A stretch of DNA of 64,000 nucleotides from Achatina immaculata (lineage: Eukaryota > Mollusca > Gastropoda > Stylommatophora > Achatinidae), in NCBI GenBank assembly GCA_009760885.1, contig CM019700.1, positions 1,188,001 to 1,252,000 of the forward strand, written 5' to 3'. The notes beneath the pieces were generated by a model. The model worked only from the letters and a program-made list of their open reading frames with translations, was not told where the DNA came from and searched no databases. A program made the position numbers and the translations under genes. Of the stretch, positions 10,816 through 22,110 are shown piece by piece. Positions within the stretch are counted from its first letter, which is position 1. Each line of letters begins with the position of its first letter.

Positions 10816-11116
10816 CCAGTAGTGGTATATGAGCTGCGACCCATCAAAAAGATCCAGAAAAAAATAATAAAATCCAACAAAATCTATAATATATAATATC
10901 CTCTTGCGGCCCTACCTCAGACTCCCCCCCCCCTCACCCCTCATCCTTAATTTTGCTCACGTCATGAGAATGCAACAATCCCCTTTATACGCTCACATTT
11001 CTTGGCTTCTTTCAGGTGTATGTTAGTATTTTACTCTGATACGTGGCGCACTGTTCCAAGTATTCTTGTTAACCTCATATATCATGTTAACGTCATATAT
11101 CATGTTAACGTCATAT
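10816..11116. other. No gene; short 'atatcatgttaacgtc' repeats at the right edge
   Basis: A run of C lies at 10925-10933. At 11075-11116 the word 'atatcatgttaacgtc' is repeated about twice, and it resumes at 14060 beyond the LTR element, so it marks the target into which that element inserted. Confidence 0.6.
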
Positions 11117-11667
11117 TGTAGTAATATTTTTACTGGATAAATGTGAATTATTATTCAATCATTTATTTTGTCTGGCCGCCGTCGTACTGAGTGGTGGAAG
11201 GGTGACTACACCATACGTTCACACCTTACATGTAAATAACAGAAACACGAAACAACAATCCTTTTTATAAAATCACGATCCTTGTATTTACAAAAATTCT
11301 GATCCATAAGGCAACACAAATCAACAAATCCTATGCACATGATGTCCATATATTTCCAACATGCATTACCAAAAATCATAAAAAGAAACATTTCCTTGAA
11401 TAATATGAGTTCAATCCTGCTTACATGAGCACACAACTAAAATACACACGCCAGCCTCCATCTCTCGAAATGATCACCTTCGTCCACGACTGCTCGCTGG
11501 ACTTCCACGTGCTCAACTTATCCCCCTTTTCTTCTCTTCTCGTCTTATATACCTGCTCGCGCCGGACTCGAAGGCCTGGGGATTTCCATTCAAACGGTGC
11601 CGTCTCTGGCCAGTGGGATTTCCAATCAAAACCGGGTCACTGCTTGCTTATTTTTCCACTCCTTACA
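11117..11667 (-). repeat. 3' LTR of the Ty3/gypsy element
   Basis: Left copy of the LTR pair, nearly identical to 13506-14057. Small open frames on either strand in it are shadows common to both copies. Confidence 0.93.
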
Positions 11668-11801
11668 TACTCCCCCTGGTTTTGTTTACAAAATTTTTGT
11701 ATGGAATACAATAAATTTTACATATACATTGTAGCATAGCTACATATCCTGAACTCAAAGTCTTTATGTCCTTCTTTTGGAACCAGCACATATGTTGCCG
11801 G

Positions 11802-13345
11802 TTAGACTGTTGGTGTGTTGGTCTGGCCTATTTTTTGTAATTTTGTGTGCCTTGCAGTATTTCTCATATACTGTATTTGGTCGTGTAATGTGGGCAAGGG
11901 TGCTACTCGTTGTTCGACGCTCTGCTCTGTAGCTCTGTCTTCTGATTCGGCGGGTGGTTGGTTTTCATGTACTAGTAAGGATGTACTTGTTCGAGTGGTA
12001 CTGTCTTCGCTGTCTACTGCTACCTGTGGGGTGGATGCGACTTCTTCCTCCGTTATTTCTACCTGCGTACTGTCAGGTTCGGTCTCTGATTCAGACGAGT
12101 CTACTACTATCTCATCGTCGGTGTCGTCATCGTTGTTGGGTGCTATACTGAGTGTAGCCTGTCTGCGATGATTGTTTCTGTCGTCTGTAGGGATATTCCA
12201 ATCTTGTTTGGCCTTTCTCAAATGGTTTGCGTGGACTCGTTGTATTTTCCCTGTTAGTTGGTTCTTTATTATAAATGATACTGGAGATAACTTTTTTAGA
12301 ACAAAGAATCCCTTTTTCCATTTGCTGTCGTGTTTTGATGTCATATGGTGGTTTAATAAGTATACTGGATCGCCTATAGAAATGTCCTCAGTTGTGCTTT
12401 GTTCGTCGTACTTTGCTTTCGTGCGTCTTTGGTTCTGTTTATGTGGTTTATCACTTGCCTTATGTTGTTTCATTAGCGTGTGTTCTATAGAATTATTTTC
12501 ACTGTAGCAGTGTGTTCGTAGTCTCAGGATGGCGTCCAGGGGCAGAATGGGGTGTCTCCCGTACATGAGGAAAAATGGGGAGTATCCTGTTCGTTTAGAA
12601 ATGTTCATATCCATCGCTGCCACCGCCTGTGCCAAGTACTCGTCCCATTTACTGACCTCCGTGTTTACCAGTTTGGCAACAATATCATTCAGTGTGCGAT
12701 GCTGTCTCTCGTTTGTCCCGTTGGCTTGAGGATGGTATGGTGTTGTGAAGATATGGTGAATGTTATAGCGTTTCACCATAGTTTGGATTTGTTCTCCGCG
12801 AAACTCAGGACCGTTGTCTGTGACTATAGTAATTGGTACTCCATGTCTTGGGACGATATTGTCGATTACCAAGTCAGCTACTGTTTTACTTTGGAATGTT
12901 TGGCGTTGGAAAACACTCCGTCCATGCGGAATATTCGTCTGTTACATGCATGATGTACTTGTTGCCTGATGTGGTGACTGGATAGGGTCCTGAACAGTCG
13001 ATACTTAATTTCAGCATGCATGCCGGTGGGGTATCGGATATTTCTAGCGGATTTTTTAGAGGTAATAAGTTTCTTGTTTTGCACGTTTGGCACTGCTCTA
13101 TGTGCTGGTATACGTCCTGTCTCATGTTTTTCCAGTAGTATCCTATTTGTATGGCTTTCAACGTTTTTTCCGTCCCCATATGCTCGTTATTATCGTGGTA
13201 TTGTGATAACACCTGTTGTTGTAGATGTAGGGGCGTGACGGTTCTCAACCTGTATTCGTCGTCGTCTTCTTCTACTTTGTATAGTACGTTATTCACTATT
13301 CTGAACTTTGACCTTTCCGTGGTGGAATTTCCAATGTATGATAAT
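11802..13345 (-). pseudogene. Ty3/gypsy integrase, one frameshift
   Basis: Integrase joins the retroelement cDNA to host DNA. The upstream piece (13345-12886) has the HHCC zinc finger (YHDNNEHMG ... CQTC) and the first core aspartate (SIDCSGPYP). A one-base frame change near 12880-12890 moves to the second piece (12872-11802), which has the second aspartate (TDNGPEF) and, after 35 residues, the glutamate (NERQHRTLND), giving the DD35E triad. A GPY/F-like module (GDPVYLL ... HANHLRKA) and an acidic Ser/Thr-rich tail follow. The core triad is preserved; the frameshift inactivates it as read here. Confidence 0.92.
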
Positions 13346-13505
13346 TAAAACATCGAACCCTGGCTGACCTCTTGTCAGCGATGTTTGTGCAGACGGTGAC
13401 CTCTTATGTTCCAGTGTAATCCTGATGGCTTGAAACGAGGTCAGCTGACATATTAACATATATTATCATATATGCACGAAGATTCGTAGGGTCACGGTCA
13501 CCACG

Positions 13506-14057
13506 TGTAGTAATATTTTTACTGGATAAATGTGAATTATTATTCAATCATTTATTTTGTCTGGCCGCCGTCGTACTGAGTGGTGGAAGGGTGACTACAC
13601 AATACGTTCACACCTTACATGTAAATAACAGGAACACGAAACAACAATCCTTTTTATAAAATCACGATCCTTGTATTTACAAAAATTCTGATCCATAAGG
13701 CAACACAAATCAACGAATCCTATGCACATGATGTCCATATATTTCCAACATGCATTACCAAAAATCATAAAAAGAAACATTTCCTTGAATAATATGAGTT
13801 CAATCCTGCTTACAAGAGCACACAACTAAAATACACACGCCAGCCTCCATCTCTCGAAATGATCACCTTCGTCTGCGACTGCTCGCTGGACTTCCACGTG
13901 CTCAACTTATCCCCCTTTTCTTCTCTTCTCGTCTTATATACCTGCTCAGCGCCGGACTCGAAGGCCTGGGGATTTCCATTCAAACGGGGCCGTCTCTGGC
14001 CAGTGGGATTTCCAATCAAAACCGGGTCACTGATTGCTTATTTTTTCACTCCTTACA
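13506..14057 (-). repeat. 5' LTR of the Ty3/gypsy element
   Basis: Right copy of the LTR pair. A TATA-like 'tatata' in the antisense of 13936-13941 could serve as promoter, but this is weak. Confidence 0.93.
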
Positions 14058-14224
14058 GTATATCATGTTAACGTAATTTATCATAACGTCATACTGGCTG
14101 TCGAAGGCTGACCTTACAAAACTGCACTAAATCAATGTACCTCAACTCTTGGGACTGAATGTTGAAGCCAGAAATACTTTACTATTCTATGGTAAATGGT
14201 GCGAGATAAATGTACGTGTATTTA

Positions 14225-14335
14225 GCGCCTCTGTTTTCTTCTCTCTTTCGTCCTTGATAAAGGCATTTTTACCGAAATATTGGGTGTGTGTGCGTGTGTG
14301 TGATAATTATTTCACTGTTCATTATCCCATGTTGC
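14225..14335 (+). mobile_element. Penelope-like 3' end fragment
   Basis: The text 'ccttgataaaggcatttt' then 'accgaaatattggg' parallels the 3' non-coding end of the Penelope-like element at 10312-10340. Only this terminal part is present. Confidence 0.5.
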
Positions 14336-14735
14336 TAATTTGTCCATTTTCTCCACTTTATGATTTGAAGCGTGCTATTCACTTTCGTTTAACTCTGGTA
14401 AATGAACTTTTACCAAGCGCCAGACTTTTTATTAAGCTCAACGTGGGTCTTTATATAACTCTCTGTCTCTCAAGGCCGTCTTGGTGTGACGTGTTGCCAG
14501 ACAAGACAAAGCTTCTATGTTTTCTAATCAGAGCCACGGGAAAGGCCTGACTTTATTAGAGTGGACACCATTAGCCTTCCACATCATCATCATCATCATC
14601 CATAGTTAGCATGGGCTTGTATGGGCATTGGCCAGGGGCCTCAAGTGCATGGGGGCCCAATCAGTCCATGGAAATCTATGAATTCCTAACATTTCTTGCA
14701 TAGACTTAGAGAGGAATGGTCGGGACCCAGTGCAT
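14336..14735. other. No gene; CAT triplet tract at 14583-14600
   Basis: The CAT tract is followed by 'atagttagcatgggcttg', which resembles no coding tail that I can name. The remainder is unremarkable. Confidence 0.4.
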
Positions 14736-14739
14736 CACT

Positions 14740-15405
14740 TTTCCCGGGGGCATGTGTGCGAGTTTTAACAACTCGATATCAATCTCTCTACTTCCATCAA
14801 CTATCAGGGGCATGTGTGCGAGTTTTAACAACTCGATATCAATCTCTCTACGTCCATCAACTATCAGGGGCATGTGTGCGAGTTTTATAACAACTCGATA
14901 TCAATCTCTCTACTTCCGTCAACTATCAGGGGCATGTGTGCGAGTTTTAACAACTCAATATCAATCTCTCTACTTCCATCAACTATCAGGGGCATGTGTG
15001 CGTGTTTTGTAACAACTCGATATCAATCTCTCTACGTCCACCAACTATCAGGGGCATGTGTGCGAGTTTTAACAACTCGATATCAATCTCTCTACGTCCA
15101 TCAACTATCAGGGGCATGTGTGCGAGTTTTAACAACTCGATATCAATCTCTCTACGTCCACCAAGCATTAGGGGCATGTGTGCGAGTTTTAACAACTCGA
15201 TATCAATCTCTCTACGTCCACCAAGCATTAGGGGCATGTGTGCGAGTTTTAACAACTCGATATCAATCTCTCTACGTCCACCAAGCATTAGGGGCATGTG
15301 TGCGAGTTTTAACAACTCGATATCAATCTCTCTACGTCCACCAAGCATTAGGGGCATGTGTGCGAGTTTTAACAACTCGATATCAATCTCTCTACGTCCA
15401 CCAAC
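14740..15405. repeat. 60-bp minisatellite made from LINE coding sequence
   Basis: Eleven units of 'ggggcatgtgtgcgagtttt', 'aacaactcgatatcaatctc' and 'tctacgtccaccaa...'. The last unit continues without a break into the antisense LINE fragment at 15405. The same junction text occurs once, unrepeated, at 20150-20200 in another copy of the LINE fragment. The unit is thus a piece of that LINE's C-terminal region amplified in place. Open frames across it follow from the period being a multiple of three. Confidence 0.95.
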
Positions 15406-15705
15406 CACCGAAAATCTGTTAGCTTTCCTAGTAGAGAGGTGATTAATGGTTCTTTGTACAAACTATGGATTTCTTTGCAGATTATAACTCTCCGGACCGC
15501 ACTGTCACATTCTCTGATGGCAACAATAGATTTTTTTTTCCTAAAGATTCTGTTCTCAGAATATTGTAGTTGATTTTCGCCTCCGTTTGCTGTTCTGAAG
15601 CGTCCAAGTCATACAGAACTGCTGATCTTACACTGATTTTCTCTGTTGAGACGGCTCTGCTTTCATCTAAACGTCCTCTAACGTTCTCCATCCTTCTTCA
15701 TAAAT
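15405..15705 (-). mobile_element. RTE-like LINE C-terminal fragment (family 4)
   Basis: Antisense reading gives RSAVLYDLD (for the usual RPAVLYGSE), then text parallel to LNSLFKSQRIINVLKL-RLRWLGHVERM of the copy at 43.4 kb, here EIHSLYKEPLIT...KLTDFRWLV. It is broken by stops. The sister fragment at 20150-20435 is about 300 bp and clearly alignable. Confidence 0.7.
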
Positions 15706-15989
15706 GTCGTCCTCTTTTTCGTTTTCTTCCAACTATACTCATCAAGTTATGGTTCTTATCATAAAAGCCACAGTTCTTCAGCCTTTATCGCACCAGCGCT
15801 GTAGAGCCTGAATGGGAAGCAAATTCAGATAGAGTCGCAGTTAGAGTCGGTAGAAACGTATCATCTATGAAGGAGTCGGGAGTCGGGTAGTAGAAGTTTA
15901 TATGAACTGAAGTTAAGAGTTGATGAGTACCCATTCCGCAGAGCTGCATAAAGCGGAGATGCATTCAAGTCCTTCAAGGCATGGTTCAC
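15706..15989. other. No recognisable feature
   Basis: No supported repeat or frame. 'gagtcgggagtcgggtag' at 15873-15890 is a short internal repeat. Confidence 0.4.
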
Positions 15990-16140
15990 GCCTCGAGTCA
16001 CACCCATAAAGTCTCAATTCAAGTCTCAAGTCCAACCATAAAGTCTAAATTCAAGTCTCAAGTTCAACCATAAAGTCTAAATTCAAGTCTCAAGTCTCAC
16101 GTCACAGGCATAAAGTCCATGCAAGCAACTTCAGGTCAAG
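15990..16140. repeat. About 36-bp repeat rich in 'aagtctcaagtc'
   Basis: Three to four imperfect units carry 'cataaagtctaaattcaagt' and 'ctcaagtc'. A related tcaagtc-rich patch lies at 17922-17985. Confidence 0.8.
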
Positions 16141-16415
16141 TCTTAACACTTTCGCTCCTGAATTATTTTTCTATGATGTGGCTCAATCAGTTTTATGTAG
16201 AAGTTTCAGTATAAGATTGTTTGGGTTTAAAGTGTACTGCTCTTCATGTTTTTGCAGACTTTGCCTGAGTATCATTCTGGGCATTAATTTGCGCAGGCGT
16301 GCACGATCTACCAATTCATCCAGTTTTTTTTTTTTTAAGCACATGAATTAAGTCTCAAGTCTATGAGTTTAAAGAAAAACAATAATTTTTTGTTCTTTTT
16401 ACTGTATCAGCAGCG

Positions 16416-16417
16416 TG

Positions 16418-16449
<32 letters not shown>

Positions 16450-16640
16450 TCATCGCTATTAATCTTCTATACCCTGTACTCCCAACGGAGCATAAGGCAT
16501 CAACAAAGGTTCTCCAGCCAATCCAGTCTTGAACAACCTGGGATACCTCAAACCATCTCTTTTTCCGCTTCATATTAGTTTTTCCTGTACTGTGCGTCTC
16601 CATGTCCCCAGGGGCCTGCCATTTTCCCCTGAGGTGTCCA
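16416..16640 (-). mobile_element. LINE 3' end (family 5) with (CAT)n tail
   Basis: A CAT tract (16419-16448) is followed on the minus strand by a coding tail: KRKKRWFEVSQVVQDW, then WRTFVDALCSVGS and YRRLIAMID, ending at the triplet tail. This is the familiar end of an invertebrate LINE ORF. The poly-Asp stretch is only the translated (ATG/GAT)n tail. No upstream RT domain is present. Confidence 0.75.
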
Positions 16641-16722
16641 AGTCAAGAAATTCTGCTATGAATACCGTAATAAAATCTGCTAGGAATACCGTAATAAAAT
16701 CTGCTAGAAATACAATATTAAT
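16637..16722. repeat. 25-bp repeat x 3
   Basis: Three copies of 'ctgctaggaataccgtaata' plus 'aaat' lie at the 5' side of the preceding LINE tail. Confidence 0.85.
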
Positions 16723-16899
16723 CTTCCGCATTAATCTTCTTCTAGCGCCAATTAGACTCGATTTTTAGTTTCTGAATTTCTTTGTTGTGTCAGTTTTCAT
16801 CCCTACATGTAGGGATGCAAGCACGTGGGCACCTCTCCATTATGTTGAAAGTTGTTACACAAATTCAGCCATCTTTCTCACTTTCCAGTTTCTCACTTT

Positions 16900-17465
16900 C
16901 CAATATCTTCTTCTTCCTCAGCTTTCCGAGCCATTATGGCTTATTGCTGCAGATAAAGTTCTCCTCCATTCCTCCCTATTTGTCATCTTCTCTCTCCAGT
17001 TGGTTAACATCAATTTTCTGTATATCCTCTCCTATGGTGTCTCTCCGTTTCTGTCTTGGTACTCCCCTCGATCTTGTTTCTTTCAACTCTTGTACATGCC
17101 TCATTTTTGTTGGTCTGTTCTCTTCCTCTCTTTCTACGTGTCCCAACCAGTGTAATCTGTCCAGTTTCAAAATGTTTATAATCTGCTGAGATTTAAATAA
17201 GCTGTTAAGTTCAGTGTTCTTTCTAGCTCTCCATTCTCCACTGTTGGTATCCTTTACGGGTCCAAATATTTTTCTTAGGAATGTGTTCCCAAAGACCTGC
17301 AATTGTTGCTCATCTTTCTTTGTTATACCCCACGTTTCTGACCCATAAATGACAGCTGGTCTTAATATAGTTTTGTAGATTGTTATCTTTGTGTTTTGGG
17401 ACAGAATTTTGGATTTTAACAGATGTAGCAAGTCAGTTTTATTTCTGTATTTGTACTCTAATTTT
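16900..17465 (-). mobile_element. RTE-like LINE C-terminal region (family 4)
   Basis: Minus-strand frame 17431-16976 (151 residues) reads LLKSKILSQNTKITIYKTIL, RPAVIYGSETW, TKKDEQQLQVF, LRKIFGPVKDTNSGEW, LDRLHWLGHVER and PRQKRRDTIGEDIQ. This is the post-RT part of a LINE ORF; its close relative is at 43438-44050 on the plus strand. The 3' end lies near 16905 ('ttcttcttcctcagc'). RT and endonuclease are missing. Confidence 0.85.
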
Positions 17466-17469
17466 AATT

Positions 17470-18235
17470 TCCTCGCCTACTGTGTGGCAGCTGTTGAAAG
17501 TTGTGCCTGGATATTTGTGCATAGACACTTTCCAAGACGAGTGTGATAACACGGGGCCTTGCTATTGACTTGTGAATGGCTAGTCATACAAATCCGTCGG
17601 TTTACTGGGGTTTTGCTCCCAGCTTTACGTGATAAACTCCCCTTCTCTCGCCATTACTCTGTCGGCGGTAAACAGATTATGACATAATGACTAGACGTGC
17701 ACGAGGCAAAACTCACTAGACCGTATGCTGAACTAGATGAATTCTCACATTCTGAAAATAGAGTTGCGTTCGTTCGTCGGCAGGACTCAAATTAGGTAGA
17801 CCAGTGCCTAGCAGTACACAAAGCAATCACGTCCTGGAAGGATGCATTGTTTTCCTTATATCCCGCTGTAGAACGTAGATGTAGCTGTCAAGATGACAGA
17901 CCAAAAAAAAAAAAAAAATGTCAAGTCGCAAGTCCAAGTCGATATTATCTTCAGGTCAAATCCAAGTCGAGTCTTTAAAGTGAATCCAGTCGCACTTGAG
18001 TCCGAGAGTATCGATTCTAATCTACATCTCTAGTTTTCTGTAATTCTGTACATGTGTGTGTGTGTGTTTGTGTGGGTGGGGGTGGGGGAGTAGATTACAG
18101 CGTGTCCCAAAAATCGCAGTGCATAGAGAAAATTACACTTAAGAAAAGTTATGTCTTTACTTATTAAATATTCCCTATGTAACTGAAGATTCTTTCTAAA
18201 CACACAAGACTGTAACCAGCCAAGGCAGATAAAAA
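17470..18235. other. No gene; simple tracts only
   Basis: An A-run (17906-17920), a tcaagtc-rich patch and a short GT tract (18051-18068) are present. I see nothing else to support. Confidence 0.5.
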
Positions 18236-18239
18236 CAGG

Positions 18240-18545
18240 AAAAATAGAAGTTAAACATTTCTTAGTTTACGAAGATGCATTTTGTGTCTGGCTTTCTTAC
18301 AAGGAAGAAACCAGAAAGCGAAGTGTTTAATTTTTCATCTATTTTTCGTGATTTTTTTCATCTGTTATGTTGTTTTTATATGTGATTCTTTAAAATACTG
18401 GATTGTTGTATGTTCTTATAAATACACATGTGTGCTCATCTTTCTTTCTGCCATTCTTGTTTCTGCTCACATTCGTCACTCTTTCTATCTTTTTGTGTGT
18501 GTGTAAGACTGAACCATACACCTCTACCAACCTTCATTACTACAA
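18240..18545 (+). mobile_element. Penelope-like 3' end, decayed
   Basis: The text 'tactggattgttgtatg', 'tgtgctcatctttctttctg' and 'ccatacacctctacc' parallels the ends at 10330-10450 and 39670-39820 in the same order. No coding part is present. Confidence 0.55.
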
Positions 18546-19365
18546 CAATTTCTTGTTTCATTTCTCTTATCTCTCATAACTCACTTGAGATCCTCTCTTG
18601 TTAACATATTTTGATGTTATACACGTAAATGCACTTTAGCCAATGTACTCCTTTCAGCGTTCCATGTTTCGTGCGAAGATTTTTTTTTGGGACACTCTGT
18701 AGACAGTCTTCGTCTATGGCTATAACAGCGTGGGCTCCTGCCTCATCTTTTCTTGTATTTGAATCGTTCATGTCGTTTGTCTCCCTTGTCTCCGAGTAAA
18801 TAATAATTAGTTGCGCCTAAGGGGAAAGAATCCATTAATTACAAAGCTTGTTTGCTTAACTGGCAAACATGACTCCATTAGGGGATGAAATATTCATTTA
18901 TAAAAGTGAGCGTCAGACACTGACACTTGGAAATTTGCTGAGAAGATCATTTTGTGTCCAGAAGTTCTTTTTCAATTCCCGCAACTCTGTGATTTTTAGG
19001 AGTTTTATTGCTGCACAGATTGAAAGACAAACTGTTGAAATATAGATCTTTCTATAGCTGCACAGATTGAAAGACTCACACTGTTGGAATATAGCTCTTT
19101 CTACAAACTATAATTCTACAAATTATATATAAAATATACATAATCTACAGGACACCACACTTTACTGAATGTCACAAATTAAGGTTTAAATGGCAGTGGG
19201 CGAATAAAGTTGAAAACCACTGATTTAGTACCACTGGTAGCCAGGAACTATGCGAACTTTAGTGCCAGATTGAAAATACTGGGGATTGCAACTGATGCGA
19301 GCAGGGTGGATAACCTTGGCTGGAAGACATTTCGGTTATTTCACAATTATTTCTCTCTCTCCCCC
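18546..19365. other. No gene; one 52-bp duplication
   Basis: At 19010-19105 'ctgcacagattgaaagac' and 'tgttgaaatatag' occur twice, about 50 bp apart. Nothing else is recognised. Confidence 0.5.
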
Positions 19366-19382
19366 CCCCTCCCTCTCTATCC

Positions 19383-19413
<31 letters not shown>

Positions 19414-20149
19414 AATTTTCTGGGTCTCAAGTTTCAGTGCTGCAGGTAGATTCTGTCCACCGTGTGTTTACTCTTAGTTCTCGTTTGTCTATCAAACTTA
19501 GTCCCACCAAACTTAGTCCCACAAAACATCACAGACACACTATTTCTGCACACTGACAACCTTCTTCTAGATCTGCATACAGGCAGTCCAAGGACACGAG
19601 ACACTCGTCCATAGCAAGACAGACCACATATACAAACATTTAGGTAGAAGACAAGTTCCGCCACTACACCTTATGATTAACAGAGGAAGCTGGCACTCCA
19701 TCCTAGATTACACTGACACTTTAAAAAATCTCCATCTTAGAAACATCTCAGAGAAATCACACCCAGAGAAATCACATTGAGACTCATATATAGCAGGGCA
19801 CTCACCACGCAGATATACACACAGAAACATGGCACCATGCCGTCTGTGAAGGAGAATATGCAAAAGAAACACAAGAGGATATACTGTGCAGATGGAAAAC
19901 AGGGGCGCCCACCATAACAACATTATAAAACACACCATAGAAACACACACAGCACAACAAATAGACATCTACAAAGCCAAAATGTTGAATACAATCCCCA
20001 AAACTCGGCCAGGTACTTGGTATGGGCGTGTAGAAGCAGAGCTCGTTTTTCATTTCTGTACATTTAGACCGAGTCTGTTTGGTGTCTCTCCATTTTTTCC
20101 CCTCTTAGTTTTCCCCCTTTGTCTTATACCTTCCAAGTCCTGGCATGTA
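19366..20149. other. CT tract, then unrecognised sequence
   Basis: A pyrimidine tract (19351-19413, ending in (TC)n) precedes about 700 bp with short open frames on both strands. I could not match them to a known family. A relation to a mobile element is possible, but nothing visible proves it. Confidence 0.4.
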
Positions 20150-20435
20150 ATCGAGTTTAACAACTCGATACCATTCTTTCTACGTCCACCAACCATCGAA
20201 AATCTGTTAGCTTTCCCAGTGGAGAGGTGATTAATGGGTCTTTGTACAAACTATGGATTTCTTTGCTGATTATGAGTCTCCAGACTGCATTGTGGCATTC
20301 TCCGATGTCAACAACAGATTTGTTTCTAAAGATTCTCTTCTCAAAATGTTGTAGTTGATTTTCTCCTCTGTTAGCCGTACTGGAGTTTCCGAGTCATACA
20401 GAACTGCTGGTCTTACATTGATTTTGTTTATGATT
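20150..20435 (-). mobile_element. RTE-like LINE C-terminal fragment (family 4)
   Basis: Antisense reading gives VRPAVLYDSETP and then EKINYNILRRESLE, with stops. It aligns over about 280 bp with 15390-15690. Its left end (aacaactcgataccattctt) is the single-copy version of the 60-bp unit amplified at 14.74-15.40 kb. Confidence 0.75.
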
Positions 20436-20439
20436 ATCT

Positions 20440-20672
20440 TGGGGAGAGTGTCTGAATGGCATTAGTCTCTCATGGCGAAGGCCGGGCGTTCGAATCCCGC
20501 CGGAGGCACCCAAATCGCTCAGCTGTAGAAATGGGTACCCGACTTCATCTAGAGTTATGGACGGAAAGGCGGCCAGACGTGATGCTGACCATGTCACCCT
20601 CTAGTGTGCTGCCAGGTCAAGGAAAATATGGGCACTAACACCATATCCCTATGTGCCTCTAAGGCATGACAC
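20440..20672 (+). mobile_element. tRNA-derived SINE family 1
   Basis: The head 'gtgtctgaatggcattag' with B box 'gcgttcgaatccc' is followed by the body 'gctgtagaaatgggtacccg', 'gaaaggcggccagacgtgat' and 'aaaatatgggcactaacacc', ending in a short T-rich tail. Part of the head between A and B boxes is deleted compared with 39936-40010. It would be transcribed by RNA polymerase III and rely on a LINE for movement. Confidence 0.85.
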
Positions 20673-20927
20673 CTTTATCTTGTTCCCTTGAGATAATAGG
20701 CTGGATTTTAGTAAGCGTTGCGGAACATGGTAGCTCTTTATTTCCTGCTTGTATTCTGGCATAAATCTTCTCTGTTGTTCTGTTGCAGGTATTGAAAAAC
20801 CGTTCCCGAATACATAGATACGAGTTATATATGACCCTCTCATTTTCTTATTTCATATCGCACATTTTCATTTGTTTCATGTCTGTCCATTCTTATTGTT
20901 TCCTCCCATGGCCATGTATATACAGCG

Positions 20928-21539
20928 CAGCGGTTCTTAAACTTTTTTATGGCCATGAATCTCCTTTCGGCCTGAAAACAGCTTTGAGTCCACTTTTCTT
21001 GGCCTAAAAACAGCTGTGAGTCCACTTTTCTTGGCCTAAAAACAGCTGTGAGTCCACTTTTCTTGGCCTAAAAACAGCTGTGAGTCCACTTTTCTTGGCC
21101 TAAAAACAGCTCGTCAACCCCCTTTCCGGCCTGAAAACAGCTGTGGGCCCCTTTCCGGTCTGAAAACAGCTGTGGGCTCCTTTCCGGTCTGAAAACAGCT
21201 GTGGGCCCCTTTCCGGTCTGAAAACAGCTGTGGGCCCCTTTCCGATCTGAAAACAGCTGTGGGCCCCTTTCCGATCTGAAAACAGCTGTGGGCCCCTTTC
21301 CGATCTGAAAACAGCTGTGGGCCCCTTTCCGGTCTGAAAACAGCTGTGGGCCCCTTCCGGCCTGAAAACAGCTGTGAGCCCTCTTCCGGCCTGAAAACAG
21401 CTGCGGATCTCTCATAAAAAAACAGCAATAAATATACCCAGAAGGATACTAAGATTTTTTTTTTCATCGAGCCAATCAATTTCCTGGTCCGGCCGTGGTT
21501 CCCCCTGAGAGTCCATGAACCCCAGGTTAAGAATCACTG
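20928..21539. mobile_element. hAT-like MITE with an internal minisatellite
   Basis: The left end 'cagcggttcttaaac' and right end 'gttaagaatcactg' are near-complementary, as in hAT-type MITEs. Inner text 'atggccatgaatctcc' and 'gagagtccatgaacccc' fits that class. Between them lies the array 20985-21410. I could not find a matching 8-bp target duplication, so the ends may be eroded. No transposase is encoded. Confidence 0.6.
20985..21410. repeat. 28-31-bp array inside the MITE
   Basis: Two unit types lie side by side: 'ccacttttcttggcctaaaa' with 'acagctgtgagt' (four copies), then 'cctttccggtctgaaaacag' with 'ctgtgggcc' (about ten copies). Both derive from one 'ggcctgaaaacagctttgag' sequence near the left end. 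Confidence 0.93.
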
Positions 21540-21689
21540 TTGTGGAATTATTCGAAACCTAAGGTCTAAATGTTCCTGACAGTGCTTCCAGGTTGAAAGA
21601 AGACTGCAGCCTGAACTTCGTCAGCTCAGCTAAAAGGCTGGATGTTCAAACCTCCTTGGCTCTCTTGCCAAGAATGCTGCTCCAGTCGT

Positions 21690-22110
21690 CACCATCACTG
21701 GCCTTTACTTCCTCGGGAGCATATGCCACGGATAAAGTCTCTCCAGTCATCCCTGTTCTTTGGACTATTTTCTGCCTCCTTCCATCTATATCCGTGAGCA
21801 TTTTCATTTTCCCTTCTCCAGACAGTCTCTGATTTCTGTTCCCCCTGGGGGGGGGGGGGTTTCCACGCCAGTGCCTGTCTTGTTATGCTGGTCCCCTATT
21901 TCCTCAGCATGTGGCCAATCCACCTCCATTTTCAGGACACTATTTGTGGGGTCATATTCTCTTGCTCTTTCCCACACCTCCTTCGTCCCTGGTCTTGTTC
22001 TGTCATTTGATGTTCTCAGGCAGTAGTTCATGGATGTTTGTATCCTCCGCGGTATTATCTTAGTCATCAGCTAAGTCTCCGAACCATTTGGTAGGACAGC
22101 GTACACAAAA
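21690..22110 (-). mobile_element. RTE-like LINE, 3' end (family 2)
   Basis: The plus strand matches 1376-1780 and 48970-49345 piece by piece: 'aaagtctctccagtcatccctg', 'ccagtgcctgtcttgttatg' and 'ccaatccacctccatttt'. In antisense it encodes the NMEVDWPHAE...-type tail with KTRPGTKEVWE-like parts. A run of 13 G at 21848-21860 and frame shifts break it. Confidence 0.75.

Larger units (their letters stand above)
11117..14057 (-). mobile_element. Ty3/gypsy LTR retrotransposon, internally deleted
   Basis: Two direct LTRs of about 551 bp (11117-11667 and 13506-14057) bound an internal region of only 1.84 kb. Read on the minus strand the LTRs start TGTAAGG and end TACTACA. A purine tract (AGGGGGAGTA) abuts the 3' LTR at 11668-11680, and a TGGTGACC primer-binding-like site lies two bases inside the 5' LTR. 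Only integrase is found; gag, protease, RT and RNase H are absent. Flanks 'catat' and 'tatat' could be a 5-bp target duplication with one change. By eye the LTRs differ at about ten sites. Confidence 0.9.

Noticed and set aside
19434..20053. Cys-rich small frames as secreted peptides
   Set aside because: Frames overlap on the same strand, lack a clear signal-mature layout and show no paired cysteine spacing.
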